From Eulemur rufifrons (taxonomy: Eukaryota; Chordata; Mammalia; Primates; Lemuridae), in assembly GCF_041146395.1 (NCBI RefSeq), contig NC_091002.1, forward strand, positions 8,922,501-8,986,500: a DNA stretch of 64,000 nucleotides, written 5' to 3'. Positions 32,449 to 43,399 of this stretch are shown in pieces (position 1 is the first letter of the stretch; the number at the start of each line of letters is the position of its first letter). The notes below the pieces were generated by a model that made no database searches, was not told the origin of the DNA, and saw nothing but the letters and a program-made list of their open reading frames with translations. The position numbers and the translations under genes are program-made.

Positions 32449-32728
32449 GAGACAGAGTCTCACTCTGTTGCCCGGGCTAGAGTGCCATGGCATCAGCCTA
32501 GCTCACAGCAACCTCAAACTCGTGGGCTCAAGTGATCCTTCTGCCTCAGCCTCCCGAGTAACTGGAACTACAGTCATGCACCACCATGTCCAGCTAATTT
32601 TTTGTTTCTATTTTTAGTTGACTGGCTAATTTTTTTTTCTATTTTTACTAGAGATGGGGTCTCGCTCTTGCTGGTCTCAAACTCCTGACCTCAAGCAATC
32701 GTCCCGCCTTGGCCTTCCAGAGTGCTAG
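32422..32728 (-). mobile_element. Strepsirrhine-type Alu, minus strand, 5'-truncated, with target duplication
   Basis: Minus-strand Alu with a 27-base T tract (its A tail). 'GCATCAGCCTAGCTCACAG' at 32490-32508 and the duplicated linker around 32600-32650 are diagnostic of lemur/galago Alus. The promoter-proximal first ~32 bases are missing, since the copy ends at 'AGAGTGCTAG'. The direct repeat CAGATACT flanks it at 32414-32421 and 32729-32736, so the truncation happened at insertion and not later. Confidence 0.95.
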
Positions 32729-32764
32729 CAGATACTATTTTTTTAATATATGGATTTTCCCTAG

Positions 32765-33191
32765 TACTATGGTTTGGATATGGTTTGTCCCCACCAAATC
32801 TCATGTTGAAATTTGATCCCCAATGTGGTGGTCTTGTGAGATGGGGCCTAGTGGGAGGTGTTTGGGTCATGGGGTGGGTCCCTCATGCCTGGCTTGGTGT
32901 CCTCACAGTAGTGAGTTCTTGCTCTCATGAGACTGGATTAGTTCTCTGGGAATGCATTAGTTCCCAAGACAGCGGGTTATTATAAAGTGAGGTTCCTCCT
33001 TCAGTTTGATCCCTATTCACACGTGTCTGTTTTCCCTCTGACCTCAGCCATCTTGTGACACAACATGAAAGCCCTTACCAGAAGTCAGGGCCATGCCCTT
33101 GAGCCTCACTGTGTGCCAAATAAGCCTCTTTGCTTTATAAATTACCCAGTCTTAGGTATTCTGTTAAAGCAACATAAAATGGACTAAGACA
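32765..33191 (+). mobile_element. MST-type MaLR LTR, essentially full length
   Basis: Follows the MSTA/MSTB order: 'TATGGTTTGGATATGG', 'CCAAATCTCATGTTGAAATTTG', 'GTGGGAGGTGTTTGGGTCATGG', 'GTGAGTTCTTGCTCTCATGAG', ending 'TGGACTAAGACA'. Length 427 fits the family. Flanked by CCTAG (32760-32764) and CATAG (33192-33196), a 5-bp duplication with one mismatch, as expected of MaLR elements. The first dinucleotide reads TA, not TG. Confidence 0.9.
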
Positions 33192-33196
33192 CATAG

Positions 33197-34109
33197 TCTT
33201 AATTATCTTCCAATGTTAGTATAAATTCTTAGTTGACAAATTGTGCTTTAAAGTATATTCGAGAGTGTGGTGCTGTACTTGGGTGTGAAAGTCAGGAACC
33301 AGGACTTAGATTAACAGCACCAGCTCTGCCCATTAGATGCTGTGTTAGTCGTCACATGAGGGAATTCCAGCTCTTAGGAAGTTCATGTAATTCTTTCACT
33401 CGCCAGAGTTTTACTCAAAAGATGGAAGGGAGGGGTGGGAAAAAATTGGAGCTTTCAGGTCCCTGTAGGTATAATGACTTGCCCGGACTTATGTATAAAT
33501 CAGTGGCAAAGCTAATTTAGATCTTTTTTGCCCTTTTCCTTCTTTTTGTTCCATCTTTTTCTTTATTTTGTACAGTAACATTTTCTTTAAAGAAAGCACT
33601 CTTTAAGCAAGTGTGCGTGTGTCTGTTAGGAATGGTGCAACAGCAGATGACAGGACCATGAGCACAGCTGGATACTGTTAGGGGCTGAATCTGGGTATTT
33701 GCTGTTGCCGCCTGAGAGAGTCTGGAGTCAGGAGGTGCCGAGACAGCAGCTCTAGAGTCGGGGCTCTGTCTCTGCCATCCTGGTGGCCTTTCCCTCTTGG
33801 TTCCTAGATGGCTGCTATTGCGCCAGACATCACGTCTGAGACCAAGGCAAGAAGTGGGAAAGGTGGACAGAGATCCCAGGGAGACACCTTTTGCCCCAGC
33901 TATGTTTTGGGGCCACCCTTGGTTATAAGAAAGTACCGGGTGCATGTGAGGACTTAACTCTTCCACCTCCAGGTGAAGGTGGGCAAGGGGAAGGACTGAC
34001 ATCCAGTGGTGGGCCCCCCACTCAGCCAGGGGGTGTGCCCCTCGTCTCAGTGAGAGGCCTGCCAAGGCCTCGCTCTCAGGTAGCTGTGGGAAGGGAATCT
34101 GTGAAAGCC
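33197..34109. other. No gene seen
   Basis: 33465-33520 looks like a reverse MIR core scrap ('ATAATGACTTGCCCGGAC', 'AATCAGTGGCAAAGC'). The minus frame at 33517-34113 (198 codons) has no motif and overlaps plus-strand frames. Confidence 0.45.
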
Positions 34110-34258
34110 TCATTCCATCCCCAGGGACACCTGGGGATTTGCGGACCTGCAGGTTCTGGCCCAGCAGGTCTGGGCTGGAGCCTGGGAACCTGCATTTCTA
34201 CTGAGTACCTGTGATGGCTCTGCTGCTGGCCGGGGGGCCACGCTTTGAGCAGCTGTGG
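34110..34258 (+). mobile_element. MER5A hAT-Charlie MITE, 5' part degraded
   Basis: 'CCCAGCAGGTCTGGGCTGGAGCC' (34159-34181), 'GAACCTGCATTTCTACTGAG', 'GCTCTGCTGCTGGCC' and 'GCCACGCTTTGAGCAGCTG' reproduce the MER5A 3' half including its end. Confidence 0.7.
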
Positions 34259-34639
34259 AGTCAGGGGCCGAGATGGCGGGAGAGGGTAGGTATGGGGCGG
34301 GTGTGGGAGGCACTGTGCCCATCTGGGCCAAGGGAGGGTAGAAACTGCTCCAGCTAGAGCTGTTGACAACGCAGAGCTTCCAGACTGTCACGTAGGGCTC
34401 TACTTGCCTTAAGCAAACTTATATAACCTGGATTTGGGGTCAAGAAGTATAATATGCTTAAAGTTTGTCTTATGTAACAATATAATAAATACAAATTCTT
34501 ACTGTCCCTTTATTCAAACACATGGACGTAGGATATCGGCGCTGGAGTTGGCGAGTGCTGTGCTTCTGGGTTTATTGGGGGTACGGGATACGTGTTGAAA
34601 AGAGGCCAGAGCCAGGCTCGGAAGGGACCAGGGTTAAAA

Positions 34640-34828
34640 CGCCAGCTCTTTCCCTTACACCGGTGGCTGCCGGGGGTTCTCTAACCTCTCTGCTGTGGTT
34701 TCTCCATTCCTGACCTAGAGATGAGTGCCGATATCTCAAAGAATGTGAGGGAAAGCGTTGCAGAGGGTCTAGCTGCTAACATACTTCTTGACATGCAGTG
34801 GGACTAAATAAATAAGTGAATACATACC
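34640..34828 (+). mobile_element. MIR SINE, plus strand
   Basis: 'GCCAGCTCTTTCCCTTACACC', 'CTAACCTCTCTGCTGTGGTTTC', then 'GAGATGAGTGCCG' and the terminal 'GACTAAATAAATAAGTGAAT' follow the full MIR order. Confidence 0.7.
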
Positions 34829-34839
34829 TACATGGAAAT

Positions 34840-34904
34840 GCACCCCACATGCACACACGTGTACAGATACATTTGCGTATGTGTGTGTATGTATCTGTGC
34901 ATGC
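34840..34904 (+). repeat. TG/CA-rich simple sequence
   Basis: Alternating GTGTGTATGTAT/CACACACG blocks, imperfect microsatellite. Confidence 0.7.
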
Positions 34905-35345
34905 TAATCTCCCTTCCCTTCTTTCTGGAATCTGTGGTCCTGTATGATGTGTTTGTAAACAGGGGCTGTGACGGTTCCTCTCCTGCCCCCATCCAACCCC
35001 TTTGCCACACCTCCCATCCAGAAGAGGAGCCCACTTCACTTCCCTTGAATCTGGACTGGCCCCAGGACCAGCTTTGGCCAACACGAGGGAGTGCAAGTGG
35101 CAACGGCCTGTTCTGAGCGTGGCCAGCCAGCAGCAGTCACTCACTGCTACCCACGTGAGGCTGCCGTGTGCCCTTCAGCACCAGGAAACTGCAGCACTAA
35201 TGACCCCAGGAGAGACCAGCCAAGAACCCAGCAGCCCAGCCCAGCCCAGCCCAGGCCAGCTCCACCTGCTGACCCAGAAAATAAAATAGCTTCCATTTTA
35301 ACCCATTATCTCTTAGGATGGCTTGTTACACAGCAAGTAATAACA
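34905..35345 (+). mobile_element. MLT1-type MaLR LTR
   Basis: 'TGAATCTGGACTGGCCCC' at 35046-35063, 'AGACCAGCCAAGAACCCAGC', then 'AAAATAAAATAGC' and 'TTGTTACACAGCAAGTAATAAC' near 35325-35345 give the MLT1 order with the AATAAA and the U5 end. It carries an expanded CAGCC run. Confidence 0.75.
35230..35256 (+). repeat. (CAGCC)n short tandem repeat
   Basis: Four to five AGCCC units inside the MLT1 LTR. Confidence 0.9.
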
Positions 35346-36334
35346 CATGGCTAGAAAAAAATGGACTGGAAATATCCCTGCGTAAAAATATATATCTATA
35401 CTCAATTCAATAATGCAGCCCTTGAGCAAATGTTGGAAGGGAATTCAGCAGGTCATTTATTGCTCTTGCAGAGAGGAAATGTGGGGAATGATTCAGCCGG
35501 GCTCCTCGAGCTCCTGTAGGAGGCACAGCACCGTGCAGGTGGCGCGTTCACACTGGAGCAGCCACGCAGAGCCAGACAGACATCGCTCATCTGTGGGTGC
35601 AGAGTGCTCAGTACAGTGTCTAGTGGGGTGGCCTCCCTTTCTCACAAGCCCTTGATGTCTGTTTGTAACTCACTGTGGCTTTCGCTACCTGGCCTTGTGC
35701 TGGGAACAAAGGTAAGGCCAGCTGGACAGGCACGAAGGTACGATGGGGACACTTCATCCACCTTGAGCTCTTCTCCAGGGTTCAGAGACCAGCTGGCGGG
35801 AGATAAGGCCTCTTCTGTCCTGCCGGGGCCTGCGGACATGGCACTAGAGGAGCCATGCCCTGTGCATCGTGGGGCTCTGCCTAGGAAGGTGAGTCTCTGT
35901 TTGTTCAGCTTTGCTATGAGCCATACACCTCAGACAGGCCCAGGTGTCACTGATGAGCTAAGTGGGACCAAGATGTGAGTGACTCACAGAACAGAAGTTA
36001 AATATGGAAGGAGACTTCCCGCCAGGACTCTGGGCTGGAAACACCCCTGCGTACCTGCCCTTAGCGCCAGGCCTGGTGCCATCCTGGGGCACTTGGGTGG
36101 AGGGGCAGCCCGCCCTCATCAGTTCTGGACCAGGGCATGGATCCCTGTGGCAGGACTCACTACCTGTTCTGTGTAAAAAGCCTCTTCCCCCATTAGTCAT
36201 CATTTCCCTGCTGTGACTCGGCCCTGTTCCTTGGTCAGCAAGGCTGACTTCTGTGGAGGCTGACCCAGAACTGGACACCCAGCTTCTTTTAGAAAGCAAT
36301 GGTCTAGAAATATGAGGGCCATCTTCCCACATCA
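35346..36334. other. No gene seen
   Basis: Unique-looking GC-moderate sequence. A donor-like AAG|GTGAGT occurs at 35887/35888 with an open plus frame before it (35604-35978), but no acceptor or recognisable protein supports an exon. Confidence 0.4.
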
Positions 36335-36457
36335 TGCATGCACACATGCTCCATGGACACACAAACACATACATGTACCATACATGCACAGAGACACACA
36401 CCACACATACTCACATGCACACAGAGACACACATACGTACCACACCTACACATTCAT

Positions 36458-36488
<31 letters not shown>

Positions 36489-36532
36489 CATACACAGGCA
36501 TTTGCATGCACATGCAAACACACACATTGCCT
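36335..36532 (+). repeat. Degenerate (CA)n / CACA-rich microsatellite
   Basis: About 190 bases of ACACAT/ACACAC/GCACAC units, with a perfect core at 36457-36484. It gives the Thr-His-rich translations seen in three frames. Confidence 0.95.
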
Positions 36533-37224
36533 GAGCAGTAAACCCCCCACCTCGGTGAACATCACTGCTGCACAGAGGGAGCCGTCCCTGGGGAGCCAGG
36601 TGGCCTCGAGCCAGAGGACAGCATATAGGTACACAGATAGACATGTGTACCAAGTCAGATGGGGAGGGCTGGCCACAGCCCCTGGGTTCGTTAGGAAGCC
36701 TCGTGGGACGTTTCATGTCTTCACCAAGCAGGCCAGGCGCTGGGTTTGCGGCCCCTGCCACAACGTGTCTGAGCCCCTGCTTTGTCCAGGCCCCTCCAAG
36801 CCGGGTCCGTCTGTGACCACATGTAACAGGACGGGCAGTGGGGAGCCCTCAGGGTGACTTGGGGGCCGAGGGCAGTCCTTTTCCATTCCATCCAGCACTG
36901 CTCTGGGCAGTGACGGGGGAGAGGGAAAGGCCAAGGGAAACGTCTCTTTGGTTTGGTTCTTTTTGGGGGTGATGGGTTTGGTCCCATGCCAGAGTGGGGA
37001 ACACACATCATAGTTCCCGGAGTACTTTATGTGAAGCTTGCCTTTGTGGCCCCTTGGTTTTTATTTATAGAGATTATTTCACCTAAAATAGCAGTTATGA
37101 GCCCACGAGGATGGGACATGCCTGTGGCATTTTAGAAATGGAGAGAGGCTGAGATGAGGGGAAATCAAGTCACAGCCAGCATGGGAAGGGTGGACGGGGA
37201 CCGGGGGTCAGGGGACGGTGTCTG
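36533..37224. other. No gene seen
   Basis: Unique-looking. Overlapping frames on both strands, none with a motif. Confidence 0.45.
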
Positions 37225-37412
37225 GGGGTCTGCAGTCAGTGTGTCTGGGTTTGGATCTTGGCTCACCCCTATCCCTTGGGAAATTACCCAACCTCTCTGT
37301 GCCTCGGGTTCCTTGAGCACGAAGAGCAGGCCCAGTGGCTTCTCCATGGTGGTGTCACTGTGATTACCCAAGACAAGGTTCAGCAGGTCTGGCACTAAGC
37401 AAGGGCCAGCGT
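37225..37412 (+). mobile_element. MIR SINE, plus strand
   Basis: 'GTCTGGGTTTGGATCTTGGC' at 37243-37262, 'GGGAAATTACCCAACCTCTC', 'TGTGCCTCGGGTTCCTTGAG', and 'GTCTGGCACTAAGCAAGGGC' at the end. Confidence 0.8.
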
Positions 37413-38640
37413 GACAACTGAGGCCAGTACTCCTTAGGTGGGACCTCAGCGAAGGCCAGCTCTGGGGGAACAGGCTGGCCAGTGTCCTTCCTATGGCAGG
37501 AGAAGCTTTGCTGGGATTTGGGGAGTGCCAGGTTCCAGTGGGCACAGAGGACAGATGTCAGTCAGCAAGCCAAGCCCCACATGCTGGAAATTTGGACCAG
37601 TCTGAGTGGGGACACAGCCAGGGAGGAAGTAAATCCCAGAGAAGGTGGCCTGGACCAACCTAGAGCCCACACAGGGAGGCGCCCTGGGGGCAGGGCCCCT
37701 GCACCTCCTTGAAGGTCCGATTTCCCTGGCAGGTAATGGTTGGCCATTGAGGTCCAGTGCCAGGAGAGGACAGGCCCCACGTGGTGGAGCAGTGAATGGG
37801 GCTGAGACAGTAAAGCTTACAGAAAATGCTGTTTCAACAGGCCGCATGAGTGCTGTTCAACAAGCCCTGTGACTGGTCCTTGAGACGCTAACCAGTCGGC
37901 CCCAGCGAGCGTGAGGTCAGCTGAGGTCCCCTGTAGGAATTCTTTGAGGTGCAAGTGGTGACTAGTGGAATACTTAATGCAGCAAAGCAGAGGATGGCCC
38001 TGGAGAATAGAGGTCTGTACAGGCCGGGAGAACCCTGCTCGAACACAGCCAGGAGAGAGCAGGATACTCGGTCTTTGTGAAGAACCAGTCATGTCGGAAC
38101 AATGTAAACTCGCTGGCGACAGGTTGACAGGTGCAGCAGATTAAACAGTGGTGTGCCTCAGATGCTATCACCTGGACTTCATTAACTCCTGATTCTGACA
38201 GTCTCAGAGGCCGCACATGGCAGGGCCGAGGACAGGGCTGGCAGCGGTGTCTGCTGCAGGAGGGAGGCGCTTTGGCATCACCCCATGGCAGACCCAGGAA
38301 AAGGGTTCCTGGCACCGGGGGATGTGGACGTGTACGGCTCTGCTTGGTTCCCGGGTGCAGACCGCACGCTAGTATGGACCTTAGGGTCAGATGACAAAAT
38401 AGAAAACCCAGTCCTAATGTGGGCAAATGACACTGACTTGACAGCACTCTGGAATATTTGGAGAATGTTAAAAGTACGGTTATTATTGAAGACAGTGTAC
38501 CTAGTCAAAAGCTCCTGGGCACCTGTGCATGTCATGGTTTGTGTCATGTGCTTTCTGGTAACACCATTAAATAAAAGATGAGAACCTTCCCCTGAGAAGC
38601 TGATAGTTTCCTCAATGCCAGTATGCTTTGGAAACAAAAG
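37413..38640. other. No gene seen; not matched to any repeat I know
   Basis: 37840-38580 shows no repeat signature, has modest CpG and ends with ATTAAATAAAAG at 38566-38577, an AATAAA-type signal. It could be part of an unrecognised LTR or a transcript 3' end; no splice-linked ORF found. Confidence 0.35.
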
Positions 38641-38656
38641 AAAAAAAAAATATATA

Positions 38657-38696
<40 letters not shown>
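38640..38696. repeat. (TA)n microsatellite with a TGTG interruption
   Basis: A run, then about 23 TA units split by one TGTG. Self-complementary, so able to form cruciforms. Confidence 0.97.
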
Positions 38697-38698
<2 letters not shown>

Positions 38699-40479
38699 CA
38701 AATACAAAAAGAACAAGAGATGCTGAGGATGGGTGAAGGGAATAAAAACAGGCCTGAGACAGATCCTGCCCTGGGAGCCTGGTAGAAGATACCGTTGTTT
38801 CCCTTTAACAGGCGGGGGCCTGGGGCTGGGTGAGGCGCACGGCTGTTGAGCACACCAGCCAACTGGTGTAACAGGTCACCCAGTGGAGAGGTACCTGGCT
38901 TTGTCTGGCCAGAGCTGCCCGTTGTGCCTGTGGCGAACCCCTGGGGACCCACAGGGACACTAAGGAGAGCCTTCTCTGTCCACGTCCACCCCTTTCTGCT
39001 GGTCCCCGGTAGACTTTATGGTTTCTTGTCAGGGCTGGGGCTCTGCCAGGCAGCTACACTGAAGGCAGGAAGCACTGAACCCTCAGCCTGGGTTCAGTCG
39101 CTAAGGGGTGACCATTCCATGGGTTGGAGAGGAGGGGCAGGCAGGTGGCTCAGCCAAGCTGGGCTTTGGGCGAGGTGCGTCTCTGTTTGGTCTGAGGGCA
39201 GCTGCTGGCCACCACGGGGGTCACATGCATGGTCATCCAGTCTTGGAAGAGACTTTGGTAAATCTTGAAGTTCCAAAGAAAAACCAGCAAAACCTCACTG
39301 TGGGCCCCCTGCAAGGTAGAGGACAGGAACACCTGCTTTTGTCAGAGCGTGGGTTGAGCCAGATGTGCATGGAGAGAATGTAAGAGCGGTGTGTAGGACC
39401 CTCAGTACAGGCCAGAGCGAAGATCCTCCAGGACCATGGGCTGCCCAGGGCAAGGACCTGCCACCCAGCTCACCGTCTGCACACCAGGTCCCTTGCGGTT
39501 CCCCTTCCCCCACCAGTGCCTCTTCCTGCCCTCTGGCCAAGGTCTCCGTCTGTCTGTCCTTCCACCCCAAAGCCAAACCCTCCGAGCAAACGGAAATTGC
39601 ACACTTTGCATAATGGCAGGAATTCAAAGCGCTGGTGCAGACGATGTTGTTCGTGGCTTTAAGGGGGATTGAAACATCGATTATGATGATCCTGCTCTGG
39701 GGACCCCTCTGATAACTGAAGAGAAATCCACAGGGTTTCGGGCAGGTTAAGCACTTTGAAATACAAGGCTATCAAAGTATTGGGGTGTTCTCAGAAAATT
39801 TAGGGAAGCCTTTGAATATTTTTGCAAAACTCATTCTCTTCTGGTCACTGTCAAAGTCAATTTCATTGGAAGAATTGCAGGAGCAAATGTAAACTCCACT
39901 TGATCATTTTTCACCCTACTAATTAGCACACACATGTAATTACAATCTAAATCTCGTTAAAGACTGAGTGAAGTCACTTTCCTAGCTGTGGCTTTCCTTT
40001 TTAGCACGAAGCTCTGTTCTTGTGTGCATGTGCATAAGCATAAGCACGTGCACACAGTATTGTGAAATTTAGTTCCTGGTTTAAGTGGATTTATTTTAAC
40101 TGGCTTTCCCCCTAATATTAAATATCCTTTAGAAGCAATAACCTCCCATATTAAGTTCCTGGGGATTTTCAGACCATTCTTCCCAAACAGTCTCACAGCA
40201 GGGGCTGCTTTGACTGGTCTGTGGTTGTCTGGGGGCAGCTCCACTGACCAGGCTCCGTCCTGGCAGTGTGTCCAGTGCAGGGAAGTCACACAAAAGCTGC
40301 AGACCCTGCCATCAGGGCACTGTTACAACTCCTGTAACAGCAGTGACCACGCCCAGGGGTGCCTGTCCTCCCTGCCTCCTTCTGACCAGCCCCCTTCTTG
40401 CTCCAACGTGGCGGGTCTGGATGATAAATTGCAAGATCTTGCCAGGTTCAATCAGATGCTCAGGGCGTGAAGTAAATGT
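38697..40479. other. No gene seen; contains one unique, A/T-rich block with homeobox-type motifs
   Basis: 39330-39590 has L2-like C/T-rich patches. 39780-39965 is repeat-free, CpG-free and contains CTAATTAGC and GTAATTAC; see findings. No exon recognised. Confidence 0.4.
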
Positions 40480-41110
40480 GCAAGTGAAACAGGCATTTAG
40501 CAGAACGTGGGCTGTGGCCTTCCAGAAAGACCGTGGTAAGTGCGGGGAAGGAAGCGGCAGGCTGCGTGGAGGAGCGGAACAACAGAAGCAGAGTGTGGTG
40601 GCTAGGAGTGGCGTCGGTGAGAAAATGATGTAAAAGTGGCGTCTTTAAGACAAGAAGGATCCATCCTTGCCAAGGTGTGTGGGAAGGAGGGTCCAGGCAT
40701 AAATGCAAAGGCCTTGGCGTGGGACCCCAGCAGAAATGAGTCAGTGTCGCGAGCAGGTGGGTGGGGCAAAGACACGGCGGGCATACACGTGGGGAGGGCG
40801 CACATGTGGGGAGCTGCCAGGGGCAGGGGAGGATGCCCAGCCACAGGAGATGAGACTGTGCCCTGGGTTCAAGCCAAGCTGACAGGGTTGGACTTTGAGC
40901 ACCTTGGGGGAACCATGGCAGGCTGTGAGCAGTGGGGCGTGGTCCTGTGACCCTTTGCACAGTGGCCTGCTTTGCTGCAAGGGAGTTGAATGTGGGGGAT
41001 GTGCAGGGAGGTGGGGGCCAGGGAGGCGGCTGCTCCAGGCCAGGCTGAAGTGGGTGCTGGAGGTGCTGGGGTTCAAGACAGGTGTGTGGAGGGTGACTCT
41101 GGGGTCTGGG
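40480..41110 (-). mobile_element. L2 LINE fragment, minus strand
   Basis: 'GCATAAATGCAAAGGCCTTGG' (about 40699-40719) matches the reverse of L2 'ctcagggcctttgcac', and 'GTTGGACTTTGAGCACC', 'CCATGGCAGGCTGTGAGCAGTGGGG', 'GTGGCCTGCTTTGCTGC' match the reverse of the upstream L2 ORF region. It produces the long minus-strand frame 40741-41622, which is a chance frame and not L2 protein in phase. Confidence 0.6.
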
Positions 41111-41114
41111 ATGG

Positions 41115-41225
41115 AGTGACTGATCAGTAAACTCTGTGAGGGCAGGATATTTAGAGCTCCTGCTCTGTCTCCAGGGCCTGGAATTGAACCTGGCACCCAG
41201 AAAGTGCTTGGACGCTTATGTGGGG
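41115..41225 (+). mobile_element. L2 LINE 3' end, plus strand
   Basis: 'TCAGTAAACTCTGTGAGGGC' (41124-41143), 'TGCTCTGTCTCCAGGGCC', 'GAACCTGGCACCCAGAAAGTG' give the terminal L2 order. Opposite orientation to the L2 fragment just before it. Confidence 0.7.
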
Positions 41226-42928
41226 CTGGGGGACGGGGCTGGCAGAGGAAGGGCGGAGTTCTGTCCTGACGCTGCCATGTGAGGGAGGAGCTTCCACCGC
41301 AGGGGTGGAATGTCCTGGCTGGGTGCTGGGGGGACACTGTTAGCCGCCAGCTCTGGGAGGACAGTAGAGCCCCATGTTGGCCGAGCTCACCCAGGTAGAC
41401 AGAGGAGAAGGATGAAGGAAGGATCTGGGGTCGTCCCAATGTGTGGACACCCAGAGGGGGAGACCCGGCCCTGGAAGCTCCAGATCTTTGAGGTCCCTGG
41501 CGGTGCAACTCACTTGGGTGTAGGGCCAGGGTGTGGGGGCAGGTGGGGCCGAGATGTGACACAGCAGAGATGTCACCAGCAAAGTACACAGGCATTGAGG
41601 AGGGCAAGGGAGTGAGGAACATGTCTGAGTGCGGGATGGCGATGAGTGCAGGTCGGGCGAGACTCGGGGGTGTGGGAGGTGATGAGACAGTGAAAGTGAA
41701 GGGTTGGAGGGCTCAGTGTGAGGGAGACACGGCTGGGGCTTGATCGGAGAGGGGGCTGCATGGCCGGAGCAGTGGAGTATGGCCCGGGGAATGGATGGCT
41801 GAGGAGGAGGAGCCAGCACCCCTGGTGAAGCCATACAAAGTGCCCTCGGCAGTGGTAGAGGAAGAGACAGAGGGCTGGGTGCTGGCGACACCCCTCCACT
41901 GGGGATTCATGAGCCCTGAGGAACCGGAGGGACAGGATGTGGGAAGCAGGACCCTGCTGGGAGGGGTTGCGGGCAGCAGGGGAGGGAGGGCAGGACTGGC
42001 CTCGGGGAGTCCTGGGGTCCTAGGGCCCTGAGAAGCCAGCCTATCATCCCTGCCCCTTTGCCATGCTGAAGGCTGGCGTGGCTACCCAGAGGAACCCCTG
42101 CCACCCTGCCATGCTGGCTTAGACATGACCTTCCTGAGGTCCCGAGTGAGGACAGAGCAGTCCCTCCTGCCTCTCATAAACACCCTTTATGCCCCCTGGG
42201 GAGCCCCTGCAGTTCTCTAAGTTTCTGTGCCAACATAGGATCCCCCTCTGTTAGGAATGATCTACACTGTCAGGGTCCTGGAAACGCCAGTTCTCCTTTG
42301 ATATATAACACTTGCACTGGTCAGTTTAAAAACAATATTATTTAGTATCATGCATCTACTATAGTGGTGGCCATTAACAGCTGTGTTTATGATACTTAAC
42401 ACTGTACACATTTAAACTAAGACACAGGTATGACACGGTGCAAGGGACATACTTGCTCCCTCCTAAGATGGGATTTGCCAGATATCTTTTGTGACCCAGA
42501 CTTTTATGACCTTCTCAGAGACATCACGAGGCAGGCGGTTCCTTGTCAGATGTTTCAGAAGACCCTCGATAGACCAGCCCTGGGCACTTCAGACCAGACC
42601 TGTCCCCAGCTTGCTGAAGGCCATCCCCCTGACCACTTTTAGAGGGTCCCCTACCCACTCATTGCTTTTTTGAGGAGGGTACACAAAGCATTCATCGTTT
42701 ATCGCTGCCCCCACCCTGTTTTGTCTCTCAGGCGTAAACCTATTTATAATCCCAGCCCATTTCTTCCAGTTCCCTGAGCCCAGCGTTTCCTTGTTGGGTG
42801 ATGGGTGGCAGCGGGCTGGGAATGTGGCCTGGAGGCCAGGAGGGCAGCTGTGACACTCTGCCTTCCTCTGAGATGCACTGACACAGCAATCCAGATGCAG
42901 ACGGTGTGGGTCACGGTTGGGGTGAACA
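41226..42928. other. GC-rich sequence without a recognised gene
   Basis: 41230-42110 is G-rich on the plus strand with open frames up to 293 codons on the minus strand (Pro/Ser/His-rich, no motif). Part may be further reverse L2. 42300-42420 is A/T-rich; 42430-42700 unique. Confidence 0.45.
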
Positions 42929-42936
42929 CACTAGAG

Positions 42937-43166
42937 CAATGGTCCCCAAGCTTTTTGGCAACAGGGACCCATTTCATGGAAGACAGTTTTTCCACAGATG
43001 GAGAGGGGAGAGGGGGAGAGTATGGGAGGCAGAGCCCAGGCTCTGATGCCTGCGCTGGCCTGCTGCTCACCTCCTGCTGCGTGTCCTGTCCCTCTGTCCC
43101 CCACTTGCCCCCTGCAGCCCAGTACCTGACAGACTGTGGACCAGTACCAGAGGTTGGGGACCACAG
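42937..43166 (-). mobile_element. MER1-type hAT-Charlie MITE with perfect 8-bp target duplication
   Basis: Terminal inverted repeats CAATGGTCCCCAAG (left) and, read in reverse from the right end, CTGTGGTCCCCAACC. Internal 'CCATTTCATGGAAGACAG' and 'GCTCACCTCCTGCTGCG' match MER1 in reverse. The 8-bp sequence CACTAGAG lies at 42929-42936 and again at 43167-43174, the hAT duplication length and close to its preferred nTCTAGAn target. At 230 bases it is internally deleted compared with MER1B. Confidence 0.95.
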
Positions 43167-43399
43167 CACTAGAGAATATCCCTCTATGAAAGTGCTGGTG
43201 GGGATTTATCTGGGCAGGAGGAGGATCAAGCCCTAGGACTTGGACTTCACTTGCTTCACACACAAAGGGGGAGGAATATAATCCTAAAGTTGTCGGGAAT
43301 TCACACAAGATCACATTAGTGAAGTATGCTATATGCCCATCCAAATGCCAGGTGAATGGTAACTGCCTGATAAATGGAGATTGTTATTATTTTTATAGT

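Noticed and set aside
36312..36857. 181-codon Thr/His-rich frame
   Set aside because: It is translation of a CA microsatellite.
39957..40289. Minus-strand frame as a zinc-finger-like exon because of a Cys-rich patch
   Set aside because: The Cys residues come from a TGTGCATG-type simple stretch at 40019-40060; no C2H2 spacing.
40741..41622. 293-codon minus-strand frame
   Set aside because: Runs through two L2 fragments of opposite orientation and is Pro/Ser/His-rich; not L2 protein and not another family.
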